Shown one piece after another: positions 8,212 to 16,519 of a stretch of DNA of 64,000 nt; the first letter of the stretch is position 1; every line of letters begins with the position of its first letter. Source of the stretch: Arthrobacter gandavensis (GTDB lineage: Bacteria > Actinomycetota > Actinomycetes > Actinomycetales > Micrococcaceae). A program made the translations under genes and the position numbers. The stretch lies in assembly GCF_009192735.1 (NCBI RefSeq), contig NZ_VTFU01000007.1:62001-126000 (forward strand), written 5' to 3'. Under the pieces are notes generated by a model, which saw only the letters and a list, made by a program, of their open reading frames with translations, was not told the origin of the DNA and did no database searches.

Positions 8212-11091
8212 TTAATGCTGTGCGCGTCGTGAGCGTCCCATGACCAGCATGACCAGCGGAACCATCAGCAGGAGCAGCGGAATCAGTAGCGCCAGGACCT
8301 TGGGAGAGGTAACAATCTCGCCGGGGGTCATTGCGACGGTGCTGGCCCGCATGGTGTCGGCGCCTGCGGAGATCTCCCCGTTGCCGCCGTCGAGCGTCTC
8401 GGTGCCTTCGGCCAGCTTCTTATTGCCATCGGCCAATTCAGCAGCGCCTTCCTTCAGATCGCTGGTCCCGGCGGTCAGCGTCTTGCCGCCGTCGTCGAGC
8501 TTTGCGGTGCCTTCGGCAAGGCTGCCGCTGCCGGTGACCAACTTGCTGGTGCCTTCCGCCAGGGTGGTGGCGCCGGTGGCCAGCTGATCATTTCCGTCCG
8601 CGAGCGTTGCTGCTCCGGCTTCCAGAGTGCCTAGACCAGTGGAAAGCGTCTGGGCACCCGTGGCCAGCTTTTCTGCGCCGGTCACGAGATCCGGAGTCTT
8701 GGCAGCCAACTCGGAGGCTCCTGCGTTGAGCTTGCCGGCGCCTTCGGCGATGGCGGTGTTACCCGCAGCCAGGGTTCCCGCACCGGCACGCAGTGTGCCG
8801 AGCCCGGTGGAGAGCTCTCCGGCTCCTGCAGAGAGGGTTGCGGCACCGGTGTTGAGCGTTCCCGCTCCGGTTGCCAGCTGTCCGGCACCAACCTCCAGTG
8901 CCTTGGTGCCCGTGGCCAGTTCTGCGGCTCCGGCATTGAGCTGGCCGGCACCTTCGGCGATGGCCCCGTTGCCCTTGGCCAGGTCTCCGGCGCCGGCTCG
9001 CAGTGCCGTCAGGCCGGTTGACAGGTCTGAGGCGCCGATGGAAACCTTTCCGGCTCCAACATTGAGCTGACCCGCACCTGCGGCGATCTGATTGGCGCCG
9101 GCAGCGAGTGCCGGAGTTCCTGCGGCCAGGGTCTTGGCACCAGTGTTCAGTTCACCAGCGCCTGCGGCGAGCTTTTCGTTGCCGCTCGCCAGGTCGCCGG
9201 AGCCGGCTTCCAATGCAGCGGTTCCCTTGGCCAGTTCGCCGGTTCCGGCTGCCAGTTCTCCGGCGCCGTCCAGGACCTGCTGTGCGCCGCCCTGGAGCTT
9301 CAAGGCTCCTTCGGCAAGAGCTGCGGCACCGCCGGCAACTCCTTCGGCACCCTTGCGAAGACCGGGCTCTTCGGCAGTTCCCTGACCCTCGAAGCCGGCC
9401 TTGATCGTCTGAATACCGACGTTGAGGGCTTCTGCTCCGGCGGCTACAGACTTACCGCCGTCCTGTACCTTCGGGACGCCTGCGGCAAGGGCGGTTGCCC
9501 CGGCCCCGGCCGTGACGGCACCGGCTCGGACTGTTTCCAGCCCGTCTTTGAGCTCATCGTTGTACTTGTTGCTGAAGTTAGTCGCTCCCGCCGCGATGGC
9601 GTCCACTCCGGCTTTCGTACCCTCGGCCTGAGCAGTGATGGCCTTAAGCCGTTCCTGGAGCTCTGCATCAGTGAGGGTCGCGGCTTCACTCTGCAGTGCC
9701 TGCAGCTTTGCCACCATGTCAGCAGCGGCCGCTGAAGCATTTCCTGCACCCGCGGCCACCGTGTCGGCGCCTAGGGTGAGTCCGGCAGCTCCACCGTTGA
9801 CCAGCGGTATTCCGGCGGAAAGGGCCAAAGCGCCATCGCGCAGCTGCGGCCCGCCGTTGACCAGGGCGTCAATGCCGTTGGAGAGATTCCGTGCACCGTC
9901 AGCGAGTTCGGCCGAGCCGGCAGCAGCGTCATTCACGCCGTCGCCCAGCTGCGTGGCACCACCAAAGACACGATTAGCACCGGCCACGAGGTCCTCGGTG
10001 CCCTGAACTGCAGCAGAGGTTCCGTCCCGGAGCGTGGTGCTGCCGATGAGGAGATCTTCGGCGCCCTTCGCCAGCTTGGAGACGCCGGCATTTACGCCGG
10101 CGGCACCGACGGCAAGCTTCGCGGCACCATCCTTCGCTGTCTCGGCACCGGTCTTCAGGTCACCGGTTCCCGCCGCAATCTGCTGCGCACCGGCATCAGC
10201 GTTCTTGGCACCTGCCGCCAGATCTGTGCTTCCGGTGTTGAGTGCATCAGCGCCGGCAGCAAGCTCGCCTGCCCCGGTGGAGATCTGCTCGGCTCCGTCC
10301 TTGGCGCTTCCGGCTCCGGCCTCCAGTTGGCCTGCACCGGCTTTTGCATCGTTGGCACCGGACCGCAGTACTCCGGCACCCGCGGCGAGCTGGCCGGCGC
10401 CGGCGTTGGCGGCCTTCGAGCCATCCCGCAGCTTGAGGCCGCCGTTGTTTAGTTCCTTCGCTCCGCCGGCAATTTGATCGGCGCCGTTCCGAAGGGCCAG
10501 GCCTCCGTCGTTAAGCTGTCCCGCGCCGGCGTTCAGCGTCTTGGCGCCTTCAGCGGCGCTGAGGGCTCCCGTATTCAGGTCTCCCGAACCGACAGCAAGC
10601 AGGCTTGCGCCATCCGAGGCCCGCACGGCTCCGTCGCGGAGTTGGATACCTCCGCTTGCAAGCTGGCCCGCGCCGGCGTTGGCCGTCCCCGCGCCGGTTG
10701 CGAGCTTAAGCGCGCCCTCGGAGGCGGAAACAGCGCCGGACTGCAGCTTCAAGGCGCCTTCGTCCAGGGAAACCGCGCCATCTTTCAGGGATGTCGCACC
10801 GGTCTTGGCGGAGGCGATGCCCTGGGCCAGGGTGTTGGCCCCGGTATCGACCTTTTCACTGCCGGCGGCAACCTTGTCCGCGCCTTCGCGGGCTTTGGCC
10901 GCACCGTCCTTCAGGTCGCCGGCGCCGGTGGAGGCTTTGGCCGCGCCGTCACTGAGTTCGGTGGCTCCGGCCGCAACGCGGCTGGTGAACAGTACGAAGA
11001 AGGCGAGAAGGAGTATCAGGAATAAAGCCAAAAGAGCTGTTAGGAGGGCATGCGGCCTGGAACTGGCCCGCCCCGAGGGAGAACTCGTCAT
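8212..11091 (-). CDS. Giant heptad-repeat membrane protein (YhgE/Pip-like)
   Basis: A 959-aa protein with one N-terminal membrane helix (HALLTALLALFLILLLAFFVLF), one near the C-terminus (PKVLALLIPLLLLMVPLVMLVM) and between them about 120 heptads of the form L-x-x-G-A-x-x. The repeat array is broken once, near the middle, by a non-repeat segment (MVAKLQALQSEAATLTDAEL onward). X-X-X-Leu-X-X-Gly heptads are characteristic of the YhgE/Pip (phage infection protein) group, but those normally carry about six helices; here only two are visible. I chose ATG 11091, with AAAGGA about 6 nt upstream, over ATGs at 11124 and 11112, which lack a good SD. Function unknown; likely an extracytoplasmic repeat rod anchored at both ends. 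Confidence 0.72.
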   Translation of the reverse strand: MTSSPSGRASSRPHALLTALLALFLILLLAFFVLFTSRVAAGATELSDGAAKASTGAGDLKDGAAKAREGADKVAAGSEKVDTGANTLAQGIASAKTGATSLKDGAVSLDEGALKLQSGAVSASEGALKLATGAGTANAGAGQLASGGIQLRDGAVRASDGASLLAVGSGDLNTGALSAAEGAKTLNAGAGQLNDGGLALRNGADQIAGGAKELNNGGLKLRDGSKAANAGAGQLAAGAGVLRSGANDAKAGAGQLEAGAGSAKDGAEQISTGAGELAAGADALNTGSTDLAAGAKNADAGAQQIAAGTGDLKTGAETAKDGAAKLAVGAAGVNAGVSKLAKGAEDLLIGSTTLRDGTSAAVQGTEDLVAGANRVFGGATQLGDGVNDAAAGSAELADGARNLSNGIDALVNGGPQLRDGALALSAGIPLVNGGAAGLTLGADTVAAGAGNASAAAADMVAKLQALQSEAATLTDAELQERLKAITAQAEGTKAGVDAIAAGATNFSNKYNDELKDGLETVRAGAVTAGAGATALAAGVPKVQDGGKSVAAGAEALNVGIQTIKAGFEGQGTAEEPGLRKGAEGVAGGAAALAEGALKLQGGAQQVLDGAGELAAGTGELAKGTAALEAGSGDLASGNEKLAAGAGELNTGAKTLAAGTPALAAGANQIAAGAGQLNVGAGKVSIGASDLSTGLTALRAGAGDLAKGNGAIAEGAGQLNAGAAELATGTKALEVGAGQLATGAGTLNTGAATLSAGAGELSTGLGTLRAGAGTLAAGNTAIAEGAGKLNAGASELAAKTPDLVTGAEKLATGAQTLSTGLGTLEAGAATLADGNDQLATGATTLAEGTSKLVTGSGSLAEGTAKLDDGGKTLTAGTSDLKEGAAELADGNKKLAEGTETLDGGNGEISAGADTMRASTVAMTPGEIVTSPKVLALLIPLLLLMVPLVMLVMGRSRRAQH

Positions 11092-11228
11092 TGAAATTCC
11101 TTTTGTGGTCATATCCGGTTCCATGACCGGGTGGGCGCAAGCGGTGCCGAAAGCCTCCGCTGTGAGTGCTGCCGGACCGAAAGCGCCTCGACTCTGATGA
11201 CGAATTCCCCCGGCAAAGTGTGATGTCT

Positions 11229-11293
11229 GTTACATCTAACCTACTGACCGGTAACAAGGCAAGGATTTTGGAAATTTAAGTTACCGAAGAGTA
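11229..11293 (-). promoter_or_regulatory. Promoter and two operator-like sites of the heptad-repeat protein gene
   Basis: On the - strand, TTGTTA (plus 11252-11257), a 17-bp spacer and TGTAAC (plus 11229-11234) form a promoter. CTACTGACCGGTAA (11241-11254) overlaps the -35 and spacer and matches 12 of 14 bases of the palindrome before the thioesterase gene. AAGTTACCGAAGAGTA (11278-11293) matches that site at 13 of 16 bases. The rest of 11092-11420, between the divergent genes, holds no other feature I can support. Confidence 0.6.
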
Positions 11294-11420
11294 GGTTGCG
11301 GTCCACGCCGAATTTTGCCTGCCCTGCCGCGGCGTGTCAGGACCAACCGGGCAGCGTCATGGTGAATGCTGGCGGCAATGGCAGTTTGCAGGCGCTTCAC
11401 CATCAACGAGGGAGTTATGG

Positions 11421-12827
11421 ATGAGCTGGCTTGACCGTGAAAACACCATCGCCCCGCCGGGATTCAACCGCTGGCTCATTCCGCCAGCCGCATTGGCGGT
11501 CCATCTCTGCATTGGCCAGGCCTATGCGACGAGCGTCTACAAAAATGCGCTCGTTGAGCACTTCGATGCCAGCCTGACGCAGATCGGCATCATTTTTTCG
11601 GTTGCCATTGTGATGCTCGGGCTGTCCGCGGCGGTGATGGGCACCTGGGTGGACCGGAACGGACCACGGAAGGCAATGTTTGTCTCCGCCGTGTTCTGGA
11701 CGGGCGGTTTCCTGGTGGGGGCCGCCGGAATTTTCACCGACCAGCTCTGGCTCCTCTACCTCGGGTACGGAGTGATTGGCGGCATCGGGCTGGGTATCGG
11801 CTACATTTCTCCGGTTTCAACGCTGATCAAGTGGTTCCCGGACCGGCCCGGGCTGGCCACCGGAATGGCGATCATGGGCTTCGGTGGCGGCGCCCTGATC
11901 GCCAGCCCGCTGTCCTCTGCCCTGCTGACCTTCTACGACCCTGACTTCGGCACTGCGGGCAGCGACTCCGGAGAAGCCGTGGGCAAACTCTTCCTCACAC
12001 TCGCCGCCGTGTATCTCGTGTATATGCTCTACGGGGCATGGACCATCAAAGTCCCTGCGGACGGCTGGCGGCCCGAAGGATTCGACCCGGCGAAAGTTGC
12101 CAGTAAGTCACTGGTCACCACCAACCACGTCTCCGCCGCCAACGCCATCAAGACCCGCCAGTTCTGGCTGGTGTGGATAGTCCTGTTCTGCAACGTCACG
12201 GCGGGAATCGGCATCCTGGAGCAGGCATCTCCGATGATCCAGGACTTCTTCCGCCAGCCCGACGGCGTCTCCCTGGTTAGCGCGGCGGTGGCGGGAGGCT
12301 TCGTGGGACTGTTGTCCATCGGCAACATGGGCGGCCGGTTCGTGTGGTCCGCGACGTCCGACGTGATCGGCCGCAAACGCATCTACATGGTCTATCTGGG
12401 TGCTGGAGCGGTGCTGTACCTGATGCTTTCCCTGTTCGGCAGCACTTCCACCATCCTGTACGTCCTGCTGGCCTTCGTGATCCTGTCCTTTTACGGCGGC
12501 GGCTTTGCCACGGTCCCCGCGTATCTGCGGGATCTTTTCGGGACATACCAGGTGGGAGCCATCCACGGCCGTCTGCTGACGGCATGGTCCGCCGCGGGAA
12601 TTGCCGGGCCGCTGATCGTGAACTCCTTCCTTGACGCCCAGGGCACCCCCGGGGAACTGGATGCCGGTGCCTATCAACCCGCGCTGCTGACGATGGTCGG
12701 GCTTCTGGTCATCGGTTTCGTCGCGAACCTGCTGGTACGCCCGGTGGATGCAAAACACCACGAGCCGCAGGGCGCGGTTCCGTCTGCGGCGGCCGACACA
12801 AGCGAGCTGGAGGATGAGCGCAAATGA
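11421..12827 (+). CDS. OFA-family MFS transporter (oxalate/formate antiporter type)
   Basis: A 468-aa major facilitator with 12 predicted helices. The N-terminal PPAALAVHLCIGQAYATSVYKNALVEHF and the loop WVDRNGPRKAMFVSA (family motif A) are like the OxlT-type oxalate:formate antiporter family, whose actinobacterial members often carry monocarboxylates. ATG 11421 is chosen because CGAGGGAG sits about 7 nt upstream; the frame is open another 87 bp but without an SD. Its stop overlaps the start of a 37-aa membrane protein (ATGA), so the two are co-translated. Confidence 0.85.
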   Translation: MSWLDRENTIAPPGFNRWLIPPAALAVHLCIGQAYATSVYKNALVEHFDASLTQIGIIFSVAIVMLGLSAAVMGTWVDRNGPRKAMFVSAVFWTGGFLVGAAGIFTDQLWLLYLGYGVIGGIGLGIGYISPVSTLIKWFPDRPGLATGMAIMGFGGGALIASPLSSALLTFYDPDFGTAGSDSGEAVGKLFLTLAAVYLVYMLYGAWTIKVPADGWRPEGFDPAKVASKSLVTTNHVSAANAIKTRQFWLVWIVLFCNVTAGIGILEQASPMIQDFFRQPDGVSLVSAAVAGGFVGLLSIGNMGGRFVWSATSDVIGRKRIYMVYLGAGAVLYLMLSLFGSTSTILYVLLAFVILSFYGGGFATVPAYLRDLFGTYQVGAIHGRLLTAWSAAGIAGPLIVNSFLDAQGTPGELDAGAYQPALLTMVGLLVIGFVANLLVRPVDAKHHEPQGAVPSAAADTSELEDERK

Positions 12828-12937
12828 ACAAAACCTCGAATGCCCGGGTGGTACTGAGCTGGCTGCTGGTAGGGGTGCCCCTGGCGTATGGAGTGTTCCA
12901 GACCCTGACCCGGGCGGCAGCTCTGTTCGGAGGCTGA
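12824..12937 (+). CDS. 37-aa single-helix membrane protein, MFS small subunit
   Basis: This tiny gene starts in the ATGA overlap with the OFA-family transporter. The product begins MNKTSNARVVLSWLLVGVPL and ends LTRAAALFGG: a single hydrophobic helix flanked by positive charges. Short proteins of this form recur directly downstream of OxlT-like MFS genes in several phyla and are annotated as 'MFS transporter small subunit'. The overlap and conserved position suggest it assembles with the transporter, though no biochemical role is established that I can cite. Confidence 0.75.
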   Translation: MNKTSNARVVLSWLLVGVPLAYGVFQTLTRAAALFGG

Positions 12938-12945
12938 CGCGTTAA

Positions 12946-12972
12946 CCCCGCCGCCGGGGCCGGCGGCGGGGT
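12946..12972 (+). terminator. GC-rich hairpin after the MFS operon
   Basis: CCCCGCCGCC pairs with GGCGGCGGGG across a short loop. No T-run follows, so it may be a terminator hairpin or simply an mRNA 3' stabiliser. Confidence 0.5.
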
Positions 12973-13077
12973 GAGGGGCTGTGTATTGGAGTGATGGGTG
13001 CAACGATTAAAAGGCCCGAATCCACCAGCCGCGACCGGCGGACTACGCGTCCGGGGCACGGAGATCAGGAGTTTCCC

Positions 13078-14112
13078 ATGAAGGCTCTTCAGTACCGCAC
13101 GATTGGTTCCCCGCCCGAAGTAGTGGAGATAGAAACTCCGGAGCCCGGTCCCGGTCAGGTCCGCATCAAGGTCAGTGCCGCAGGCGTGTGCCACTCGGAT
13201 GAGTTCATCATGAGCCTGCCTGATGACCAGTATGTGTACGGCCGTCCGCAAACGCTGGGCCATGAGGGTGCCGGCGTCGTCGACAAGCTGGGCGACGGCG
13301 TGAAGTACCTGGAGCTGGGAACGTCCGTTGCGGTCTACGGTCCCTGGGGCTGCGGGCGGTGCTACGAGTGTTCCAAGGGCAGTGAGAACTACTGCACGAA
13401 CGCGGCCAAATACGGGATTATGCCGCCGGGGCTGGGTGCTCCGGGCGCCATGGCCGAATACATGATTGTGGACGATCCCCGGCATCTGGTGCCGTTGGGG
13501 GACCTCGACCCCGTGCAGAACGTATCCCTGACCGACGCCGGCCTGACTCCGTACCACGGGATCAAAGGGTCGCTGGATAAGCTGCATGCCGGAGCCACCT
13601 GCGTGGTAATTGGCGTTGGCGGCCTGGGCCACGTTGCCGTCCAGCTCCTGCGGGCCATGACCCCGGCCACCGTGGTGGCGCTGGACATCAGCGAGGACAA
13701 GCTGAATCTGGCCTCGGATGTCGGCGCCCAGTACACCTTCCCGTCGGAAGCCGGAACAGTGGATCTGGTGAGGGACCTGACCCACGGCGAGGGCGTAAAC
13801 GCTGTGTTCGACTTCGTCGCCAACCAGGCCACGATGGACCTGGGCAAGGCAATGATCCGGACCCAGGGAGACCAGGTCCTGCTCGGTGTCGGCGCCGGCG
13901 TGCTTCCCGTGGGGTTCATGTCCGGGGCCTTGGAGGCCACCATCCGCTCGCCGTACTGGGGAAGCCGGCCGGAACTGATTGAAGTCCTGGATCTGGCCCG
14001 CTCCAGCGGAATCAACGTGCACACCGAGGTGTATTCCCTGGAAGATGCGCCCAAGGCCTACGAGAAACTGAAGAACAACGAGATCATCGGGCGGGCGGTC
14101 GTCGTTCCGTAG
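13078..14112 (+). CDS. Zinc-dependent medium-chain alcohol dehydrogenase
   Basis: A 344-aa MDR-family enzyme. Catalytic zinc ligands are visible as Cys38 and GHE (His62, Glu63), the structural zinc lobe as Cys92, 95, 98 and 106 (CGRCYECSKGSENYC), and the NAD(P)-binding turn as GVGGLG near residue 178. Start ATG 13078 has CAGGAG upstream; the frame extends a further 87 bp but that peptide is not family-like. It likely oxidises primary or aromatic alcohols with NAD. It converges on the APH-like gene with only 7 bp between stops. Confidence 0.9.
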   Translation: MKALQYRTIGSPPEVVEIETPEPGPGQVRIKVSAAGVCHSDEFIMSLPDDQYVYGRPQTLGHEGAGVVDKLGDGVKYLELGTSVAVYGPWGCGRCYECSKGSENYCTNAAKYGIMPPGLGAPGAMAEYMIVDDPRHLVPLGDLDPVQNVSLTDAGLTPYHGIKGSLDKLHAGATCVVIGVGGLGHVAVQLLRAMTPATVVALDISEDKLNLASDVGAQYTFPSEAGTVDLVRDLTHGEGVNAVFDFVANQATMDLGKAMIRTQGDQVLLGVGAGVLPVGFMSGALEATIRSPYWGSRPELIEVLDLARSSGINVHTEVYSLEDAPKAYEKLKNNEIIGRAVVVP

Positions 14113-14119
14113 CGCGTCC

Positions 14120-15238
14120 CTAATCCACGGCGGGGGACAGCCCGGCGAACACGCGTGCCTGTGCCAGGAGCTGCGGGACCCCGGCCTCCATCGACGGGGC
14201 AAACCGTGTGTCGTTGGGGCGCTCGCCCTTGAGCCAGCGGGTGTAGATGGCCTCGCAGAATATCGAGGCCTTCCACAGAGCCAGGGCCTGATACCAGGGG
14301 AGGGCATCGAGGGACAGACTGGTCTGCGACTGATAGCGCTCAATCACTTCATGCCGCCGCAGGTACCCCGGACTGCGGGTGACAGCAGTCAGCTCCAACG
14401 GGCTCGGCGGGCTGCCCGGTTCGGCGTAGGTGGCTGTCAAATAGCCCAAGTCGGCGAGCGGATCGCCGACGGCGGCCATTTCCCAGTCCAGGACGGCGGT
14501 CACCCGGGCGGGCGCGGAGCGGTGGAACATCAGGTTTCCGGGGCGGTAGTCGCCGTGGAGGACGGAAGCCTGCTGGCTGTCCGGCAGGTTGTCCGCCAGC
14601 CAAGTGCCCAAGTGGGCGACGTCGGGAAGTGACCGGGTGGTGTTGATGTCCCACAGCGTGGAAAACCGCTCCACCTGCCGGCGCAGGTAGCCGTCGGGCC
14701 GGCCAAAGGCGGCAAGCTCACCCTCCGTCACGTCCACGCTGTGCAGTGTGACCAGGGTGTCGACGACGGCGTTGCTGGTTGCGATGCGCTGTTCCGCCGA
14801 ATCCAGGGCAGCCGGGATGCTGTTGGTGATGACGAGGCCGTCCAGATGCGTCATGACATAGAACGGAACGCCAAGGACTGACTCGTCGCCGCACACAGCC
14901 AGGATGGCCGGAACGGGGACGCCGCGGGTTTTCAGGATCTGCTGGATCCGCGCTTCCCGCACCATGTCGTGGGTGGACGGCGGCAGCGGCGGGCGGGGTC
15001 CGCGGCGAAGGACAAAGACGTCGCTGCCGCGCTGGATACGGTACGTGACGTTCGATTGCCCGTCCCCAATCCGGGCCCAGGATAACGGGCCCGAGCCAAG
15101 GTTGTGCGCATCCATGAATGCCGTCACCGCGTCAAGGATGAGCAGGGGCGGCGATGCCAGCGCATCGGCCTCAGCCCGGGTTGCCACTACTTCTGTTCCA
15201 TCCGGCACGGAGAGCAGTGTTGCCGTGTCTGTTGCCAT
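14120..15238 (-). CDS. APH-type phosphotransferase (ACAD10/11 kinase-like)
   Basis: A 372-aa aminoglycoside-phosphotransferase-fold protein. SNVTYRI is the glycine-loop region, LHGDYRPGNLMF (Brenner motif with catalytic Asp) and AVLDWEMAAVGDPLADLGY (metal-binding Asp) complete the active site. It sits 3 nt behind an acyl-CoA dehydrogenase, the arrangement of the fused ACAD10/ACAD11 enzymes that phosphorylate 4-hydroxyacyl-CoAs before dehydration. It is therefore more likely a hydroxyacyl-CoA kinase than an antibiotic resistance protein. Confidence 0.82.
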   Translation of the reverse strand: MATDTATLLSVPDGTEVVATRAEADALASPPLLILDAVTAFMDAHNLGSGPLSWARIGDGQSNVTYRIQRGSDVFVLRRGPRPPLPPSTHDMVREARIQQILKTRGVPVPAILAVCGDESVLGVPFYVMTHLDGLVITNSIPAALDSAEQRIATSNAVVDTLVTLHSVDVTEGELAAFGRPDGYLRRQVERFSTLWDINTTRSLPDVAHLGTWLADNLPDSQQASVLHGDYRPGNLMFHRSAPARVTAVLDWEMAAVGDPLADLGYLTATYAEPGSPPSPLELTAVTRSPGYLRRHEVIERYQSQTSLSLDALPWYQALALWKASIFCEAIYTRWLKGERPNDTRFAPSMEAGVPQLLAQARVFAGLSPAVD

Positions 15239-15241
15239 CTT

Positions 15242-16501
15242 CTAGGCCTCCGCGGAGCTGTAGGAGGGCACATCGTCAACGCTGGCCTGGAAGGGTGCGC
15301 CTTGTTCGACCTCACGGCGCCGCGCGGCTGATGCCCGCCGGGCGATGGCCCATTTATGCGTTTCATTGGAGCCGTCGTAAATGCGGAAGGCACGCACTTC
15401 ATTAAGGTAGGACGCCAGCGGCAGGCGGTCGGAAACACCGTCGCCGCCGCACAGCTGCAGCGAACGGTCGATCACCCGGTAGACCGCTTCGGACGTATGT
15501 GTTTTCACCACGGACGACAGTGCGGAACCGGCCTTCGCATCGGTGTCCAGCAGAGTGGCGGTCTTGGTGATGATGGCATCCGACGTTTCCAGATCCAGCA
15601 CATTCAGTGCCAGCATGTCCTGTGCAATGCCCAGCTCGTGCATGGCGGAGCCGAAAATCTCCCTGGTGTTTGTCCGGTCCAGGGCAATGTCCATCGCCCG
15701 CCGTGCCAGCCCAAGCCAGCGCATGCAGTGGGTCAGCCGGGCGGGCCCCAACCGTACCTGCGCGTAGCGGAAACCCTCACCCGGCGTGCCGAGTACGGCG
15801 GAATCGGGCACAAAGACGTCCTCGAAGTGCAGATGCGGATGACCGCCGCCAATGGCCCGATCCATTGTGGAGATCTGTTCGCCGATCCGCACCCCGGGAG
15901 CGTCCATGTCCACCAGCAGCATGGTTGCCCCGGCCGGGGATGCCGCTTCCGGTGACGAACCCTCCACCGCGGGCGTGCGGACCATGGCGATGCAGAAGGC
16001 TGCGTTGTTGGCGCCGCTGGTGAAGCGCTTGTGGCCGTTGATCACCCAGCCGCCGTCCACCTTGGCGGCCGAGGACTGCAGGGCCGCCGGATCGGATCCG
16101 GCACCGGGATGGGGCTCGGTCATCCCGAAACAGGATCTTGCATCCCCGGAGACCAGAGGCCGCAGATACTGCTCCTTCTGCGACTGCGTGCCAATCAATT
16201 CCAGCATGTGCATGTTGCCTTCATCCGGCGCCTGGCAATTCAGGATGGTCGGCCCGATCAAGGAATACCCGGCCTCTTGGAAGATTGGCGACCAGTATTT
16301 CAGCGGCAGCCCCTGGCCGCCGTATTCCTTGGGGGCGTGGGGGGCGTAGACGCCGGCGTCCTTGGCAGCGGCACGCAGGCGGGCGAGGGTTTCCTCGTCC
16401 AGACGTTCGCCGGGAGAAGGCTCCGCGGGAATCACCACGGAGCGGATGAAGTCCCGGGTGCGGAGGCGCAGGTCCTCGACGTCGGAGGGGAGCGTGTTCA
16501 T
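15242..16501 (-). CDS. Acyl-CoA dehydrogenase
   Basis: A 419-aa flavoprotein. CFGMTEPHPGAGSDP and KRFTSGANNA are the FAD-binding signature regions, and the C-terminal LQLCGGDGVSDRLPLASYLNEVRAFRIYDGSNETHKWAIAR is the classical acyl-CoA dehydrogenase end. It lies between the SDR gene (18 bp upstream) and the APH-type kinase gene (3 bp downstream) on the same strand. With them it makes a three-gene operon for catabolism of a modified fatty acyl-CoA, by analogy with ACAD11. Confidence 0.92.
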   Translation of the reverse strand: MNTLPSDVEDLRLRTRDFIRSVVIPAEPSPGERLDEETLARLRAAAKDAGVYAPHAPKEYGGQGLPLKYWSPIFQEAGYSLIGPTILNCQAPDEGNMHMLELIGTQSQKEQYLRPLVSGDARSCFGMTEPHPGAGSDPAALQSSAAKVDGGWVINGHKRFTSGANNAAFCIAMVRTPAVEGSSPEAASPAGATMLLVDMDAPGVRIGEQISTMDRAIGGGHPHLHFEDVFVPDSAVLGTPGEGFRYAQVRLGPARLTHCMRWLGLARRAMDIALDRTNTREIFGSAMHELGIAQDMLALNVLDLETSDAIITKTATLLDTDAKAGSALSSVVKTHTSEAVYRVIDRSLQLCGGDGVSDRLPLASYLNEVRAFRIYDGSNETHKWAIARRASAARRREVEQGAPFQASVDDVPSYSSAEA

Positions 16502-16519
16502 GGAGGTGTCCTTTGCTGC

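Noticed and set aside
8627-10477. Several + strand ORFs opposite the heptad-repeat gene, rich in S-A-P-A repeats
   Set aside because: They are the complementary reading of a regular GC-rich repeat, have no starts with SDs, and look periodic only because the real gene on the other strand is.
12709-14343. A 544-aa - strand ORF over the alcohol dehydrogenase
   Set aside because: The + strand gene has all zinc and cofactor motifs; the opposing ORF has no recognisable domain and is a high-GC shadow.
14120-15238. Aminoglycoside resistance gene
   Set aside because: The APH fold is present, but the operon with acyl-CoA dehydrogenase and SDR genes makes a hydroxyacyl-CoA kinase role far more likely.
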